Part shown: positions 1-12,744 of the stretch, piece by piece
How positions within the stretch are numbered: the stretch's first letter is position 1
Layout: each line of letters begins with the position of its first letter
NCBI RefSeq assembly: GCF_012489685.1
Contig: NC_080045.1
Coordinates: 49,187,096 to 49,251,095 of the forward strand
Origin: Lotus japonicus
Lineage: Eukaryota > Streptophyta > Magnoliopsida > Fabales > Fabaceae
Length of the DNA: 64,000 bases
Reading direction: 5' to 3'
Made by a program: the position numbers and the translations under genes
The notes under the pieces: generated by a model
What the model saw: only the letters and a program-made list of their open reading frames with translations
The model's database searches: none
Told to the model about the DNA's origin: nothing

Positions 1-741
1 GCAATTACTGATTTAAGAAAATGAACTCAGATACAGCATATAGCCATAGTAATACAACACAACATTATGTATTTGACTTTGTACTGAATTATTGTGGTAT
101 ACTATGGTGATGAAATTGTTCTGAATATAGCATTCGTGTTATTAAGAAACACGAATAGAAAGATTGGCTGCACCAGTAATAGAAGGGGAAGGAAGAGCGT
201 GCACGGGGGTAGGAAACAATATAGCATATTTAAGAAATTGAACTGAGACAGCTTAAAATAGAAACACCAAGAAAGGAGAAGAAGCTCACCAGGAAGAAGA
301 AGATGAACCGTGAACCGCGAGCAAGGCGTGGTGGAGCGGCGGCGGAAACAAGCTTCACGCGGTGGAGCGGCGACGGCGCAGGCACTGAAAGATGAGGAAG
401 ATCGAATGGGTGAAGGATGAAGCACTGAGGTTGAAGATCGAACGTGAGACGGTGAGAGCTTGAAAGTTGAAATTGAAACTTGAAAACCCTACTCTGCTGA
501 AGCCTGAAACGACACAGTTTTCAGATTTTTGAGTTTTCAGTTTTTTTTTTTTTTAAATAGCGAACCGGTCCAACCGCAAGGACCGAGTCACCGGTTTTTT
601 AATTGAACCGGTCGGTTTTTTCCGGTTCGCAGCGGGTGAATTGCACGGCCGATCCAATGCTCGGCTCGAACCGGTTTAGGGTCCGGTTCCCGGCTCAACC
701 GGTCGAACCGGCCGGTTCGAGCCGAGTTTTATAACACTGCA
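1..741. mobile_element. terminal part of a probable hAT-like DNA transposon, cut by the window edge
   Basis: The segment from about 541 to 741 is full of alternating AACCGG/CCGGTT motifs and ends in a TTATAACACTG-like terminus. This is the subterminal structure I associate with plant hAT-type non-autonomous elements. The opposite end is not in the window, so neither the length nor a target duplication can be checked. Positions 180-540 are GC-richer, with GAAGAAG and GGAGCGGCG repeats and no convincing protein. The superfamily is an inference from the terminus style. Confidence 0.35.
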
Positions 742-1104
742 TAATAGAGTTGTCTAAACCCTAATTCATATATGTTGTTTGGGTGTCTAAATTTCATATG
801 TAGGTATAGCGTAGTCAAATATATTAATCCTTTTATATAGAGATTAAATTAAAATACTGTAAGTAATAATATATGAGCATACGATTTTCCTCCGGCATTC
901 ATCGGACACGTACACATTTTAATTGTGGTTTTTAACCGCTTCAAACTTTAGCGCCTAGCCTATAAACCTCCCGTGTGTCTGAAAGGGTATTAGTGAAAAT
1001 GTATTTTGCAATATGATTTCTAAATCAAAACCACACCTTACATCATAGGAGGAATAGTCAATAAGCCATGCGTCACATAGAGGTTTGAAAACTGGAAACA
1101 CAGT
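742..1104. other. promoter region upstream of the O-methyltransferase
   Basis: AT-rich sequence without a coding signal. It includes the upstream region of the methyltransferase gene. No repeat or specific regulatory box could be named beyond the TATA box that follows. Confidence 0.4.
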
Positions 1105-1112
1105 TATAAAAG
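1105..1112 (+). promoter_or_regulatory. TATA box of the O-methyltransferase gene
   Basis: TATAAAAG lies 76-83 bp upstream of the ATG at 1188. That is a normal spacing for a plant promoter with a short 5' leader of roughly 50 nt. Confidence 0.6.
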
Positions 1113-1187
1113 CAACTGCATCTCATGTGAAACAAATCGAACCAGCTCAATTGTTAAACACATATCATCCCTTGGAGACTTGCAGTC

Positions 1188-3153
1188 ATGGGTTCAGCCA
1201 ATGGCCTAGACGCATCTGAACTCTTTGAAGGCCAAGCTCTGTTATACATGAACATGTTTGGCTTCCTACAAACCATGTCTCTCAAATGGGCTATGCAACA
1301 AGGCATAGCAGACATCATATACAACCATGGCAAACCCATCACTTTCACTGAGCTGGTCACAACCCTGCAAATTCCACCAGCCAAAACCAGTTTGGTGAAG
1401 CGACTGATGCGATTTCTGGGACACAATGGAATCTTCGCGATCGCCGGCGAAGAAGAAGAAGATCATGAAGCATATGATCTCACCCCTGCATCAAAGCTTC
1501 TTATATCAAAGGCGGCTCACGCCGGCCGGTCCGACCCCTGTTTGGCTCCGATCATTCGGATGTCGGCCGATCCACTTCTGATCAACAAGTTCCATCAGCT
1601 GGGGGAGTTTCTTTCCGGCGATGTTGAAACTTTGTATGAGGTCGCCTATGGGAAACCTGTGTGGGGATTTCTTAAGGACAACCCTGAATATCAGAGTATT
1701 TTCAATGAGGCCATGGCAAGTGATTCTCAATTGGTTCACTTGGCGTTGAAAAACTGCAGTTCTGTGTTTGAGGGGCTGGATACCCTTGTGGATGTTGGTG
1801 GTGGGACAGGAACTACGGCCAGGAGTATTTGTGAGGCGTTTCCTAAGTTGAAGATTGTTGTTTATGATCTTCCACAGGTTGTGGGGAACTTGTCAGGAAG
1901 CAACAATTTGAGCTTTGTTGGTGGGGACATGTTCAAATCTATCCCTGAAGCTGATGCAGTTCTGCTTAAGGTACATAAAATCTATTTAGACCATAGTTCA
2001 TTTGTTGATTTATTGCCGTACTTAACTCTCGGGACTGACTTACATTGGAACACACTTAATGATTAATATTGCTTTTTTCCAAGTCTATTTCTTTTGTGGT
2101 TACATTACATCACATCTATCACTTATATATCTTTCATCTCTTATATATTTTTTCTAGTGGTGTACATTCAAATGGAATACACGAATCTTTATTAATATTG
2201 AAATTATAATCCTTCATGCATCTTTACTATTGGTGTCTTATTTTCTGTCTCACCAATCAAATTGTAACACGTGCAACTAAAAAAAGATATAAGTATACCA
2301 ACTATAAACTTAAACAAACTTAAATGAGCTGTTTTGAGTAACATTACACAATTTGATTTGTGACACAAGTATGAGGATTGATTATTTTAGACCCTTATGT
2401 TGATTTGATTGAGGGGAGCTCTCTTATATCATCATCAACTTATAGCAGAGATCTTTTTATCTTTAAACACTAAATGAGAATCTCAAAACTCATTATTATT
2501 TATTCTAATATGTCATTTATTACGCTAAACAATCAATTGGATAAATATGTGACCGCAACACTCTCTTAGAATGAGAATTGAATTCTTCCCAATCAAAGCA
2601 ATCATAAATTCATACATTTAAGTAATATAAGTCTTTCCGTTTAAGATTAGACGATACATATTTTTTATCAAGATTGAACGAGTTAAATAAATTAAAATAT
2701 GAGTTGTTGAATTTTGATTAAGGTTAATTGACTGTGTGAATTTATGATTTTTTTTTTTACCGCAAGGATTCCAAACTTCTCATGAGGAGGTATGGAAAAG
2801 TTGTATGGCTCATGGAATCAGTAACATTGTTCTTATTGTTTATTTTTTTTCAGTGGGTTTTACATGATTGGTCAGATGAAGTTTGCATACAAATTCTGAA
2901 AAACTGTAAGGACTCTGTTTCAAGGAATGGGAATAGAGGAAAAGTGATTATCATGGATATAATAATAAATGAAAAGGAAGATACCCAAGTTATGACTCAA
3001 ACAAAGCTTTGTATGGATTTAATCATGATGGGGATTAATGGAAAAGAGAGAACTGGGAAAGAGTGGAAGCATCTCATCAAGGAAGCAGGGTTCAAAGACT
3101 ACAAAATATTTCCCTTCTTTGGTTTTAGGTCTCTTATTGAAGTCTATCCTTAG
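1188..3153 (+). CDS. isoflavonoid-type O-methyltransferase, two exons
   Basis: Class II plant O-methyltransferase that transfers a methyl group from S-adenosylmethionine to a phenolic hydroxyl, expected in the cytosol. Exons are 1188-1970 and 2854-3153 (intron 1971-2853, GT-AG, phase 0), giving 360 aa, the usual family length. Residues about 15-90 are the dimerisation domain. The SAM-binding motif DVGGGTG is at 202-208, with acidic residues D227 (YDLPQV) and D247 (GGDMF). The catalytic base is H265 in LHDWSD, the first residues of exon 2. The N-terminus (SELFEGQALLYMNMFGF) resembles legume isoflavone 4'-O- and 7-O-methyltransferases, so isoflavonoid substrates are likely. The exact substrate cannot be read from the sequence. 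A TATA box sits 76 bp upstream and AATAAA is at 3193-3198. There is no frameshift or missing catalytic residue. Confidence 0.9.
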
Positions 3154-3192
3154 ACATTGTTATGATCCTTTGTTTTACATGTTTATGAACTG

Positions 3193-3198
3193 AATAAA
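3193..3198 (+). terminator. polyadenylation signal AATAAA of the O-methyltransferase
   Basis: A canonical AATAAA lies 40 bp after the stop codon in AT-rich 3' sequence. Confidence 0.5.
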
Positions 3199-4209
3199 GT
3201 TGTTAAGGCATAGTGGTTATTGTGTACGAATTTCTTCATCTCCCTATTAGTCAAAATTTAATTGAATAAAATTGAGATAGGATTAAGGCTCTGTTTGTTT
3301 CGGCTTAAAACGTAAGTGACTTTACTTTTAAATAAAAATTATTTTAATTCAAGTAAATATGAAAAGTAGAAATTCATTTAGATTTTTTACAAATATAATA
3401 AGTGTTGGGGATGTTTACCAAATCAGTTGGGTGAAAATGGGCCTATGAAATGAAAGAAATTGCTATCCTGACTTAGACTTTTTTTTTTGTGCTTCGGAAA
3501 AAATCCTGACTAGACTCTTGTTCTTCAAAGAATTTAATCTTTACAAAGTTGTGATCGAAACTGACTCATCATTTATGGTCGAATGGGTGAATAATGAAAT
3601 AAATCGCCATTGAAAATTGTTGAACAACCTAAATCGAGTTGACTTGTTGTGGGGAAAACATGGTGGTGTTACGGTTAAATATAATTTTAGCTAGAGAGTT
3701 ATATTATTTGGCAAAACAAGGAATGAAATAGGAATGAGCCCTTATGGCCTTTCTTTGAAAATATTTAATGCATTGTAGCTTATGGAAGAGAAGGTGTTTT
3801 ATTTTATAAGCATGGAAGAGAAGGTTATTTTCTCTTCACATCTTCACGAGTAATAAAATCATGTTTTGTTGTTTAAAAAATATATATAACAATTTTTTTC
3901 ACTTTTAAAAGTATAAATTGTTTGAATATAAAATCACAAGTGTTTTTTTTCATATAAAATTACATTACATGACATGAAAAAATATTTTTAATATTATTTA
4001 AGGATAAAATTGTAAATTTGAATTTAAATTAGCGTACCATAAAAATATGATTGAATTTTTATCTTCTCAATCATAATTGATTATCTCTAAAATAGTTTAA
4101 GAAAATAACCAACTTGTTCTGCTTTATTTTAAAAAATGATTTTCCCAAAAAACTCACACAATTAATATATTCAACCGATTATTCAACAAAATTAACAGAC
4201 ACATACTGC
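3199..4209. other. intergenic AT-rich DNA
   Basis: No gene, open frame with recognisable content or clear repeat boundary was seen. The text near 3290 ('aaggctctgtttgtttcggctt') resembles the edge of a plant DNA-transposon relic, but no second end was found. Confidence 0.3.
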
Positions 4210-4218
4210 CCTAATTTT

Positions 4219-4615
4219 GGTAAATTTTGTGGTATCCAGATTTTTTTTGGAATGTGGTACACGTATTAAGTAATTTAATAGATTATTATCATGTTATTCA
4301 AAGTAAATACTACATATTTAGATTTTACTTTACTAATCAATTAACTTCATCTCATGAAATTCATTTTTTAATAAAAAATAAACAAGTGGTGGAAACGAAT
4401 GATAATGATGAAGATGCGCGTAAAATGACAACGGTTGACGGATGAACAAAACTCAGAAAACACGACTCGCAAATCCCACGTCCCTAAGAATGGAACGTTG
4501 CATTACTACAATAGAACAAAATTAAAATTTTAACCGATACATGAGTCTTTATTATCGAACCAAATCATTTCAGGTACCACGTCTTAATCTGGCTTAAGGT
4601 ACCACAGCAAGCACC
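4219..4615 (+). mobile_element. MULE-type MITE, copy A
   Basis: A 397-bp element of the same family as 42979-43385, in opposite orientation. The two copies match along most of their length, including both ends. The ends (GGTAAATTTTGTGGTA and the reverse complement of GTACCACAGCAAGCACC) form imperfect inverted repeats sharing GGT and TGTGGTAYC. The flanks CCTAATTTT (4210-4218) and AATAATTTA (4616-4624) agree at only six of nine bases, an eroded duplication. A short reading frame across it has no recognisable protein. Confidence 0.65.
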
Positions 4616-5870
4616 AATAATTTAAGATGTGAGTGCTTTATGACTTCTTTTTTTCTCATGCGATTATCTGGTGCTATGCATGCATCTTCTCTATTCCATA
4701 ATCTAAACTCACAAAGTCCTCACATTTAATATATATAAGAGATTTAAGATTCGATTTCCAGGTCCTATGTGCCAAATCGGACGTAAGCAACATTGAATAA
4801 TCTCAAGCATTTGATCTAGTATTTTTTACTCGTATTTTTTATATTACGTGTTTGAACTTGGAAAATGAAATGTCAAACTTAAGCATTATTATTACTTTTT
4901 TGCTTTTTCTTCACTTCACTAGTTACAGCCGCGACTCATTCATTTGGGACGACTTAGATTTCCTCTGCAATCACCGACTCCAAGCTCTCTTTCTCTTTGT
5001 CTCTCTGTTTGCTTGTTCTCATTTGTACAGTTCTACAATGGGTTGTGCATATTTTGGCTGGTTTGGTTCTACCTTAATCTCCTTCAAAGTAACATAGAAC
5101 TTTGTACCCATTTGTTTGACTATATTTTTTCCCCTCAATTATTTCAACTGAATTTGAACCTTCAACGTAAGTTTGATGAACGGAAGGATCATGTTACTCC
5201 TCAGTTGGTCGGATGTTATTAGTTGGAGAATTAATACTAAATTTTAAAATTGATAATTATTCAAATGACATTATTAGCCCCAGTTGCTTTTGACAATTGG
5301 TAAGGAAGGATATTACTCATGTGTTTTTTAATAATTATATACACATTTAAAAGTATTTTTAATTAATATTATCCAACATTTTATTAAACTTACTTTTTGA
5401 GATAAAAATATATGAACATATATATACTTATTAAAAAAGAAAATCATTATCCACAAAAAATTAACACATGACATTCCAAGATTGAGTTTCCTCTCACCCC
5501 TCTTTTTGGCTGACAAATATCACAGGCAGAGAGACTTTCACAAAGTAATTATACAAATTGATTTACCTATAATTTTGATTCTTTGTCCCCTATTAAATGC
5601 AAAAATTATAAAGGAGCCATGAGCCTCTCCAAAATAGAATTCATGCACGGTCCATTATAAAGGAGCTGTCGAACCAACCAAAAGCCCACAACGATGAAAC
5701 AATTAAAAGGCTCATAATTGGAAAATAAAATGAAAAATTGTGGCCGAGTGGGAATTGGTCAATGCATTTACAACGTATGTCTTCAATTTCGCAAACGGAC
5801 ATATTAGGAAAACTAATCACATTTTTCTTAAAAGTATTGGAAGATAAGTAATTAAATACAAAGACTTATT
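4616..5870. other. intergenic AT-rich DNA
   Basis: No gene recognised. Short open frames at 4850-5220 have no family features. A short sequence containing CATTATAAAGGAGC occurs twice between 5600 and 5670. Confidence 0.3.
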
Positions 5871-5871
5871 T

Positions 5872-6735
5872 TGGAGTGTTTATTTCTGTGTTTTAATAAA
5901 TTCAGTTGGCATAATTTTTTGTTTTTTTATTATTTTATAAAAAATTGAATTAAAGCATTTTTTTCCAAAATCTGATCCCTGCTTGATTTTTTTCAAATTA
6001 AAAAAAAAACGGAAAAATTCTTTAAAAAATAGCTTCAATCAGGAAAATCAATGTGTTAAAGTTAAAAAAAATACATCGGTACAAAATATCACGTTAAACA
6101 CATTTAGTGTTTATTTATATGTTTTAATAAATTGATTTGACATAGATTTTCGTTTTTCTTAATATTTAATATAAAAATTGAATTAAAGCATTTTTTTGTC
6201 AAAATCTGATCTCTGCTTGATTTGTTTCAAATTTAAACAAAAAAACTGGGAGGGTGTTTTAAAAATAGATATTCACTCAGGAAATTATAAATGCTCTTAA
6301 TTGTATATTTTAATATAAACTAAAAATGAAATAATCAAGGTCAATATTTAAGGAAAAATTAATACGACCAGGAAATAATATTGTTGTTTCAAATCTTTCA
6401 TTAATAATATTAATTTGGAAACAATTTTAAAAGTCATTAAGTTCAGATTTTAAACCATTACAAGTTATAGCCACAATTAGTGAAACAAAATTTATTCCAT
6501 AATTAACGTTTTATTAGTTTTTTTTATGGAAACAAATAAATGCACGGCAAAAGGAATTAATTAAGGAAATTAGAGTAAATGTGTTTTGTATGGAGTGTTT
6601 AGTTCTATGTTTTAATAAATTCAGTGGGCATAAATTTTCGTTTTTTTAATATTTTATAAAAAACTTGAATTAAAGCATTTTTTTCAAAATCTGATCCCTG
6701 CTTTATTTGTTTCAAATTAAAAAAAAAACGAAAAA
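5872..6735 (+). repeat. three dispersed direct copies of a ~150-170 bp AT-rich repeat
   Basis: Copies begin near 5872, 6101 and 6588 and share the order: GAGTGTTTA-type start, TGTTTTAATAAATT, ATTGAATTAAAGCATTTTTTT (with one copy shorter), AAAATCTGATCYCTGCTT, then TTTCAAATT and an A-tract. All are in the same orientation, separated by about 80 and 340 bp. Copies 1 and 3 look closest. The repeat carries no open frame and its origin is unknown. Confidence 0.65.
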
Positions 6736-6740
6736 CGTAT

Positions 6741-7620
6741 CGGGCTCACCATAAATTTCTTATTTCATGAAGAGTTTGAAGTTTTTTTAACAAATATTTC
6801 ATAATTAATAAAATTATATATCTTGAATATTATTTATATATTAGCATGATACTCTCCATGCTAGAAGCCACCTAATTACTATATTCTTATGGCTCGTTTG
6901 GTGATACTAATAATAATATTCTTAATTTAGTTAACTTTTATTGTTAATTATCACGTGTCACAACTGAGTAAAAATCAATTGGATAATTGCATAATTTTAT
7001 TTAAAATATAAGCTATCTTCAAAACAATAAAATAGGCTAATTAATAAAATTTAAATTAACGTTAAAAAATAATAAAATTTAAATTAATTTTAGTTATTTT
7101 AAAATATAAACTCATTCATTTTGTATAAAAAATTAAATTTAATAGAATGGTCAATTTTTCAATGTATTTTTTTATTTAAATATAAATTTGATACATTTTT
7201 GCTTATCATATTGTGTCTTTATCATGTGCACCTCAAACACATGATAAGATAAGAGCCTATCGTGCTCTTATCCTATCTTATTGCTATTTTGTTCACATAT
7301 CATATCTTATCCTGACCACCAAATTGGCTCGTAAACTCAAAAAAGTTAAATCCAAAAAATAATTTATAACTCATACTAATAAAAAGATAACACAAAATCA
7401 AACCCGTGAATCTCAACTTGTAAACACTTGTGCATTGATAAGTACTATCTTATCAGATAATTAAAATCTAAAAATTAATTTCCAGCCTATATTGATAATG
7501 TTTTTTGTACACACCGATAATCTTTTTCCAAAATAAGTGTGATGCCAATTTATTTACTCAAAGAAGCCTGGTCTAATTGGCATGGCTTTAATGGCGGTAA
7601 ACTCGCTTAACGACTAAGAT
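6741..7620. other. intergenic DNA upstream of the PHD-finger gene
   Basis: AT-rich. A short imperfect hairpin (7235-7285, around ATGATAAGATAAGAGC and GCTCTTATCCTATC) may be a MITE relic. Nothing else was recognised. Confidence 0.3.
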
Positions 7621-7629
7621 TTCGATCCT

Positions 7630-7997
7630 TCAAATTCTCTCTCTCTCTCTTCTTCTTCTTCTAATTAACTAACTGACTCTCGCGAATTCCCAGAAAAACA
7701 AAGAACTTTTCTCTTTTCTCTTTTTTCTTTTTTCCTTTTTCCTTTTTCTCCTCTCTCAACAATATATATTAATTCCATCGCATATATATACCATTTCAAA
7801 TTATTCATCATCTCATCTCATCAGATTAATCCAACGACAACCGTCAATTCTCAACCACCCAACCCTAATCCAAACCCTCTCTTCTCTCTCCCTCCCTCTC
7901 CACCGCCGTAGATCCCTCACCTCCGCCACCAGATCCACCACCATCCAACCCAGATCCAACCCCACGCGCCTCAAAACTGGACCACGCGCCTGTCACC
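7630..7997 (+). promoter_or_regulatory. CT-rich leader and likely 5' UTR of the PHD-finger gene
   Basis: A pyrimidine-rich tract (CTCTCT, CTTCTTCTT, then CTTTTTTC repeats, 7635-7755) is followed by TATATATA-like sequence (7765-7791) and a C-rich leader without any upstream ATG. The start context CACCATGG at 7998 is strong. The transcription start cannot be fixed. Confidence 0.45.
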
Positions 7998-10900
7998 ATG
8001 GTCGTAAGCGGTGGGAAGCCTCTGAAGCGGATGAAGAGGAGAGTCACAGCCGATTTCTACGACTTCCTCTCTTTCCCATCGCCTTCACTCGCCGCATCGG
8101 AGAATTTCTCCGGCGGACCGTTCCGATCTAATGTTCGGAGCTTCCTGACGAAGCACGCGCTGCTTCCGCCTCCTTCGGCGCTGTTTCCTCACCTGCTGAC
8201 GTGGCAGATCCTCTTCCGCGTCGGCGAGCTCACAGACGGCCCCGATTCGGGTCCCGCGGTGGTTTGCCTCGACGTCGTGGAGGAGGACGTTGCCAGATCC
8301 AGATCTGTTTACTGCGATCAGTGCCGAGTTTTCGGTGAGTTGAATCGAATCGCCATCGCTTTGGTTTCATCGTTTTTCCGGTTGCCGTTAAATTGAAAAC
8401 GAGATTTGCCTGAAATTATCGCGAGATTATCTTTATGTGATCGCAATCTTAAATCTTAATCATAAATTAATATTATAATATAATGTGGATAATTCATATA
8501 ATATAATAGCAAATAATGTTCAGGTGCTAGATAATTAGTAATTACAGTGGAAAATACAGTGAACTGCGATATATCGCGATATGGTGACGATAAAATGGAG
8601 AGATATTTTGGAGGATGAGAAGAGAACAAAATTTATGTTAGGTGGGTGGTGGGTCCCATAATAAGTAGACGCGTAGGAGGATAAGGGAGTGCCACGTGGC
8701 GGTTGGTGTTTTCGGTAGAGGACATTTTATTTCGTTGTCGTTGTTGCGTGACAGCTTGATGATTATGTTGTTCTCATTGTTTTTATCCAAACAAAATTGT
8801 TTGTCGTTGGGGTCCAACTTTTGCTTAGTCAGTACTAGCGTGTTACTCAGATTATGCGCCACGAATGATCATGCACTAGATTAATATTATTCTCATTTTT
8901 ATTTTATTTTTATTTTTATTTTTATATTAATATTAATAATTTTGTTATCTATGATTCATCTTTTATGATATTGAAATGAACAGTCAACTTTGATTTAATT
9001 CTATATGATCATCAGAGATTTGCATGTTGTGGTTGTGATAGTATTTTGATTTTCTATTGATTAGGAAGTATTTATATATTCATTAAATGGTTTTGATTTT
9101 TTTGAAGATAAATATGAATGATTTTTTTTTAAAATAATAAAAAACTTCTATTAATTTTATTTTTCCCTGTATATTCTTTATATTATATATACATTATTAT
9201 TTTTTTGTTTCATTTCTGAAATTTTTTATATTTGTTAGGTTGGAGCGGCCACCCAGTATGTGGGAAGCGTTACCATTTTATAATCAAAGCAGATGGGAGC
9301 TCCATTGGTGGGTACCACAAGCCATGTATGTGCTGTGGAGATATCTTGCACTTGTCAGAATCCAAGTGAGTAACCCTTCTGCTGCCTAGTAGGCTTTTTC
9401 TCTGAAAACTTTGTCATATTCTGGCTTTCTTCATAATTTTTTTCAGTAGATTGTTGTCAAAAGTGTTTGATACCCAACTTAAGTGGAACCTGTCACTGCT
9501 ATTTTTACTTAATTACTTCTGTTATATTTTTTGTTAGTCATTTACTACTGATTATTCATGTATTGTTTCTTTGATGGTAAATTCAGACATGGAAATTGAA
9601 GTATTGAAAATTAACTGTTCTCTATGCGATTATGTTCTAGGGGTTTAGGATTATTTTTCAAAGTTAATTTGATTGATTGCTGAAATGGAATGTCTTTTTG
9701 TCAAAGTTTCAGAGTTGATAGGGCTGTGTCTTTGGGCTCCCATCCCCTCTCCCTCTTCTCTCCCCTGATAGTTTATTACAATTTACTGCGAGCAATGTAG
9801 TTCTTTTAGTAGGAAATTTCAGGGCGTGTTTGGATTACCCTGTTTTAAAAGAATAGAAGTAGAAGCTTATAATCAAAATGATGTGTAGAAAGTACTTATT
9901 ATGGATCAGCATAACGCTGCAGCAGCTTATCTTACATCTTGGTTCATTTCTTCTATCTTAAGGTGCAAGTCATGCAACCATGTGACAACCACTGATGATG
10001 TTGAGGACTGGGTGTATCAACAGTTAGAGAGCACGAGTCATCTTTTACATGGTGTGGTCCATGCTAATGGTTATGGGCACCTTCTTCGCGTTAATGGCAG
10101 AGAAGGGGGCTCTAAATATCTTTCTGGTTGCAACATTATGGATTTCTGGGATCGCATGTGTAAGACTCTTGGAGTCAGGTTAGGATTCTCGATTGAATTT
10201 AGTAATTCCTATTCTTGATTGGACCAAATTCTCTCACTTCCTATTGTCTATTATTTTGTTTATGATACTTTTATCACCAACATGACAATGAGATAGGGAA
10301 GAATGATAAATTATTTCTTAATTTCTTAATAATCTAATGGATGTTCAAATTAAACCGTGTCACGCAAGAATATGCCTATTTTAAAGGTCAGATGTAATAC
10401 AGTAACATTAATCTTTTGGGTACCTTGAAATATGTTATTGAAATGGGAGAATGTGTTTTGGTTATATTTGTTTATGTGACTTAGCTAACCTCTCCTATTC
10501 ACTTTTATACATTGGCAGAGAAGTTAGTGTGATGGATGTTTCGAAGAAATATGGTCTAGAATACCGCTTGCTGCATGCCATCATGAAGGGACATCCGTGG
10601 TACGGTGACTGGGGATATAAATTTGGCTCTGGTAGCTATTGTCTCACACAGGAAGCATATATGTCTGCTGTTGAAAACCTGTCCAATCTACCCTTGTCCA
10701 GCTTCCTCTCCAAGGGACCAATGCCCCATTCACGCGTGCAGGACATGATTTCATATTTCCAGTCTTTGGCAGAGCATGAGCTTGTAAATATGAGGGACCT
10801 ATTTTGTTTTTTGATGGGTTCGATTCATGATGCTCACAAGACTGCATCAAAGGTTGATGACAATGACATAACCTGTAAGAAGCGTCGACCAAATGCTTCT

Positions 10901-12381
10901 GGACTATCTGGTTCTTGGGAGAAGAGTGATGTGGCACGTGTTGAGGAAGCCATGCTCAGAGTGCTGCGTGCAGTCTCTGGATCTAATTGGGTGAGCTGGC
11001 GTGCTCTTAGAGGGGCTGTCTGCAAAGTGGCCTCTCCAGATCTGCTTGATTATTGCCTTGGACAACTTGGAGGAAAAGTGGTCTTTGGTGGAATGGTTGT
11101 TAATAGCCGATGCAATCCTCAATCTGCAGTTTATGAGTTCAGGTTGGATTTCAATCTTTTTTTCACTTGTCTTATCCAGTTTAACTGCTTATAAGAATGT
11201 CTTACATGCTGGTTCAGACAGAAGCCATGTTATAAATACAATCTGTCAGCTTTTATGATTATGAAAACAAGTTACTTCACTGCTTAATTTCATGCTTTTC
11301 AAGTCATGGTGAGGCTGAAGTGATGCTTGATCTTGGCATTATCATGCATGCGGGTAGATCAAAGAATAATTAAAAGTTTTCCATTTTCCCCTTGCTTGTT
11401 TCTTGTGGGTTCTCATGTTTATTATTATTAGAATGCATTTTTATGAATTCTATTAACTTCCTTTTTGGACTGTAGATGTCTTCATGAAATGTGATTTGGT
11501 TCTGATATTAATCTTTCTTTTGCTTTAGACTTGAGGCTGCAAATGCATCAAACTATGGAATCATAGCCGAGAGTAACTCTTCAGCCTCGAAGTATCTATC
11601 TGAAGAGAATCTCCTACAATGTTTGAGATATTTATACGAGTCTTTGCTCCATCCTCAAATGGCCCTAAACTATGTTGAAGAAGGGACTAGGATTCTTGCA
11701 ATGACCTCAGCTCAGAAACTTCTGGACTGCAAGCAGTTTGTTAAAGATTATAGTCCTGAGAAGTCTCCATTGTCAGATTTGTATAAAATAGGCATCTCAT
11801 GTCAGGTTGAGCTTGTGGACGAATCTGAAGACTCCGAAGCTAGAATTCCGCCAGAAATAGTCGTGCTGCCTATGGATGCTACTGTGTCTGACCTCAAGAT
11901 TGAAGCAGCAAATGCTTTTCAAGATGTGTATCTTATGTTTAGAAGATTTCAAGTAGATGAGCTACTCGGCTATAGCGGTGTAGACGATTCCACCCAGGTC
12001 AAGCTCTTGTTAGGATCGAAAGATGTGGTCTGTGTTCGAGGAAGATGCATCGGGAAGAACGGGTTGGGTAAGTTCAGAATGGAGCGGGGACTCGAGAGGT
12101 GGACTGTAGAGTGCAGCTGTGGGGCTAAGGATGATGATGGCGAAAGAATGATGGCTTGTGATTTTTGTGGAGTGTGGCGGCACACAAGGTGTACTGGTAT
12201 TCAAGACACTGATCCTGTTCCAATTCGTTTTGTTTGCCAGAAATGCGTAAACTCCGACTCGAAGCCTAAACCTGGTGGGCACTGTAAAGATGAGACTGTG
12301 ACTAACGTTAGTGGTAGCAGTAGTTGCTTTGGAAAGGGCTTGCCAGTGCCTTCTGATCTTAGTTTTAAGGCATGGATTTAG
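7998..12381 (+). CDS. PHD-finger protein of the MS1/MMD1 family (At1g33420-like), five exons
   Basis: Probable nuclear chromatin-associated regulator. Relatives in the family (MS1, MMD1/DUET) act in male meiosis and pollen development, but this member groups by eye with At1g33420, whose role is less clear to me. Exons: 7998-8334, 9239-9365, 9963-10178, 10519-11142 and 11529-12381. All introns are GT-AG and the phases agree, giving 718 aa. The N-terminus is basic (GGKPLKRMKRRVTADFYDFL). A Cys/His-rich segment (CDQCRVFGWSGHPVC, then CMCCGD and CKSC) spans the exon 1-3 junctions. The C-terminal PHD finger is C4HC3: C630, C632, C644, C647, H652, C655, C670, C673. Exon 4 contains KKRRPN, a possible nuclear signal. 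No break was seen. Length is close to the Arabidopsis relative. Confidence 0.9.
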
Positions 12382-12735
12382 ATGTGTATAAAAAGTCCTT
12401 TTGGTTCTTCTTACTTTGCTTCGGTCGGAAAGAACCTGTACATAACAGATAGGCCTGTGATGACATCGAGGACAGGGCATGTGTAGTTCATATTTTCAGT
12501 TCGACTTTCGTTGTTTGTTTTGTGTATATAGACTGACTGAAAATGTGCAGGAAGGGAAAAAAATTTAGACTATCCAACTATTAATGATCTGGAAAGATAA
12601 CTTCTCTGCTCATGTTGAATAATTTTGCAAAAACAAGATCCTAGATGTTTTTTTTTTTCTTCAAAAAAAAAAATAGACACTGTTTCGTTAGGAGATTGGA
12701 ATTTATAATCGTATCCATTTGTTAAATATTTGACT
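12382..12735. other. 3' UTR and spacer after the PHD-finger gene
   Basis: Likely 3' UTR followed by T/A homopolymers (12645-12675). No other feature. Confidence 0.4.
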
Positions 12736-12744
12736 TTTCTTTTA

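Noticed and set aside
102..425. 107-codon minus-strand frame at the left edge
   Set aside because: Low-complexity Ser/Pro/Leu composition within a transposon-like region; no family features.
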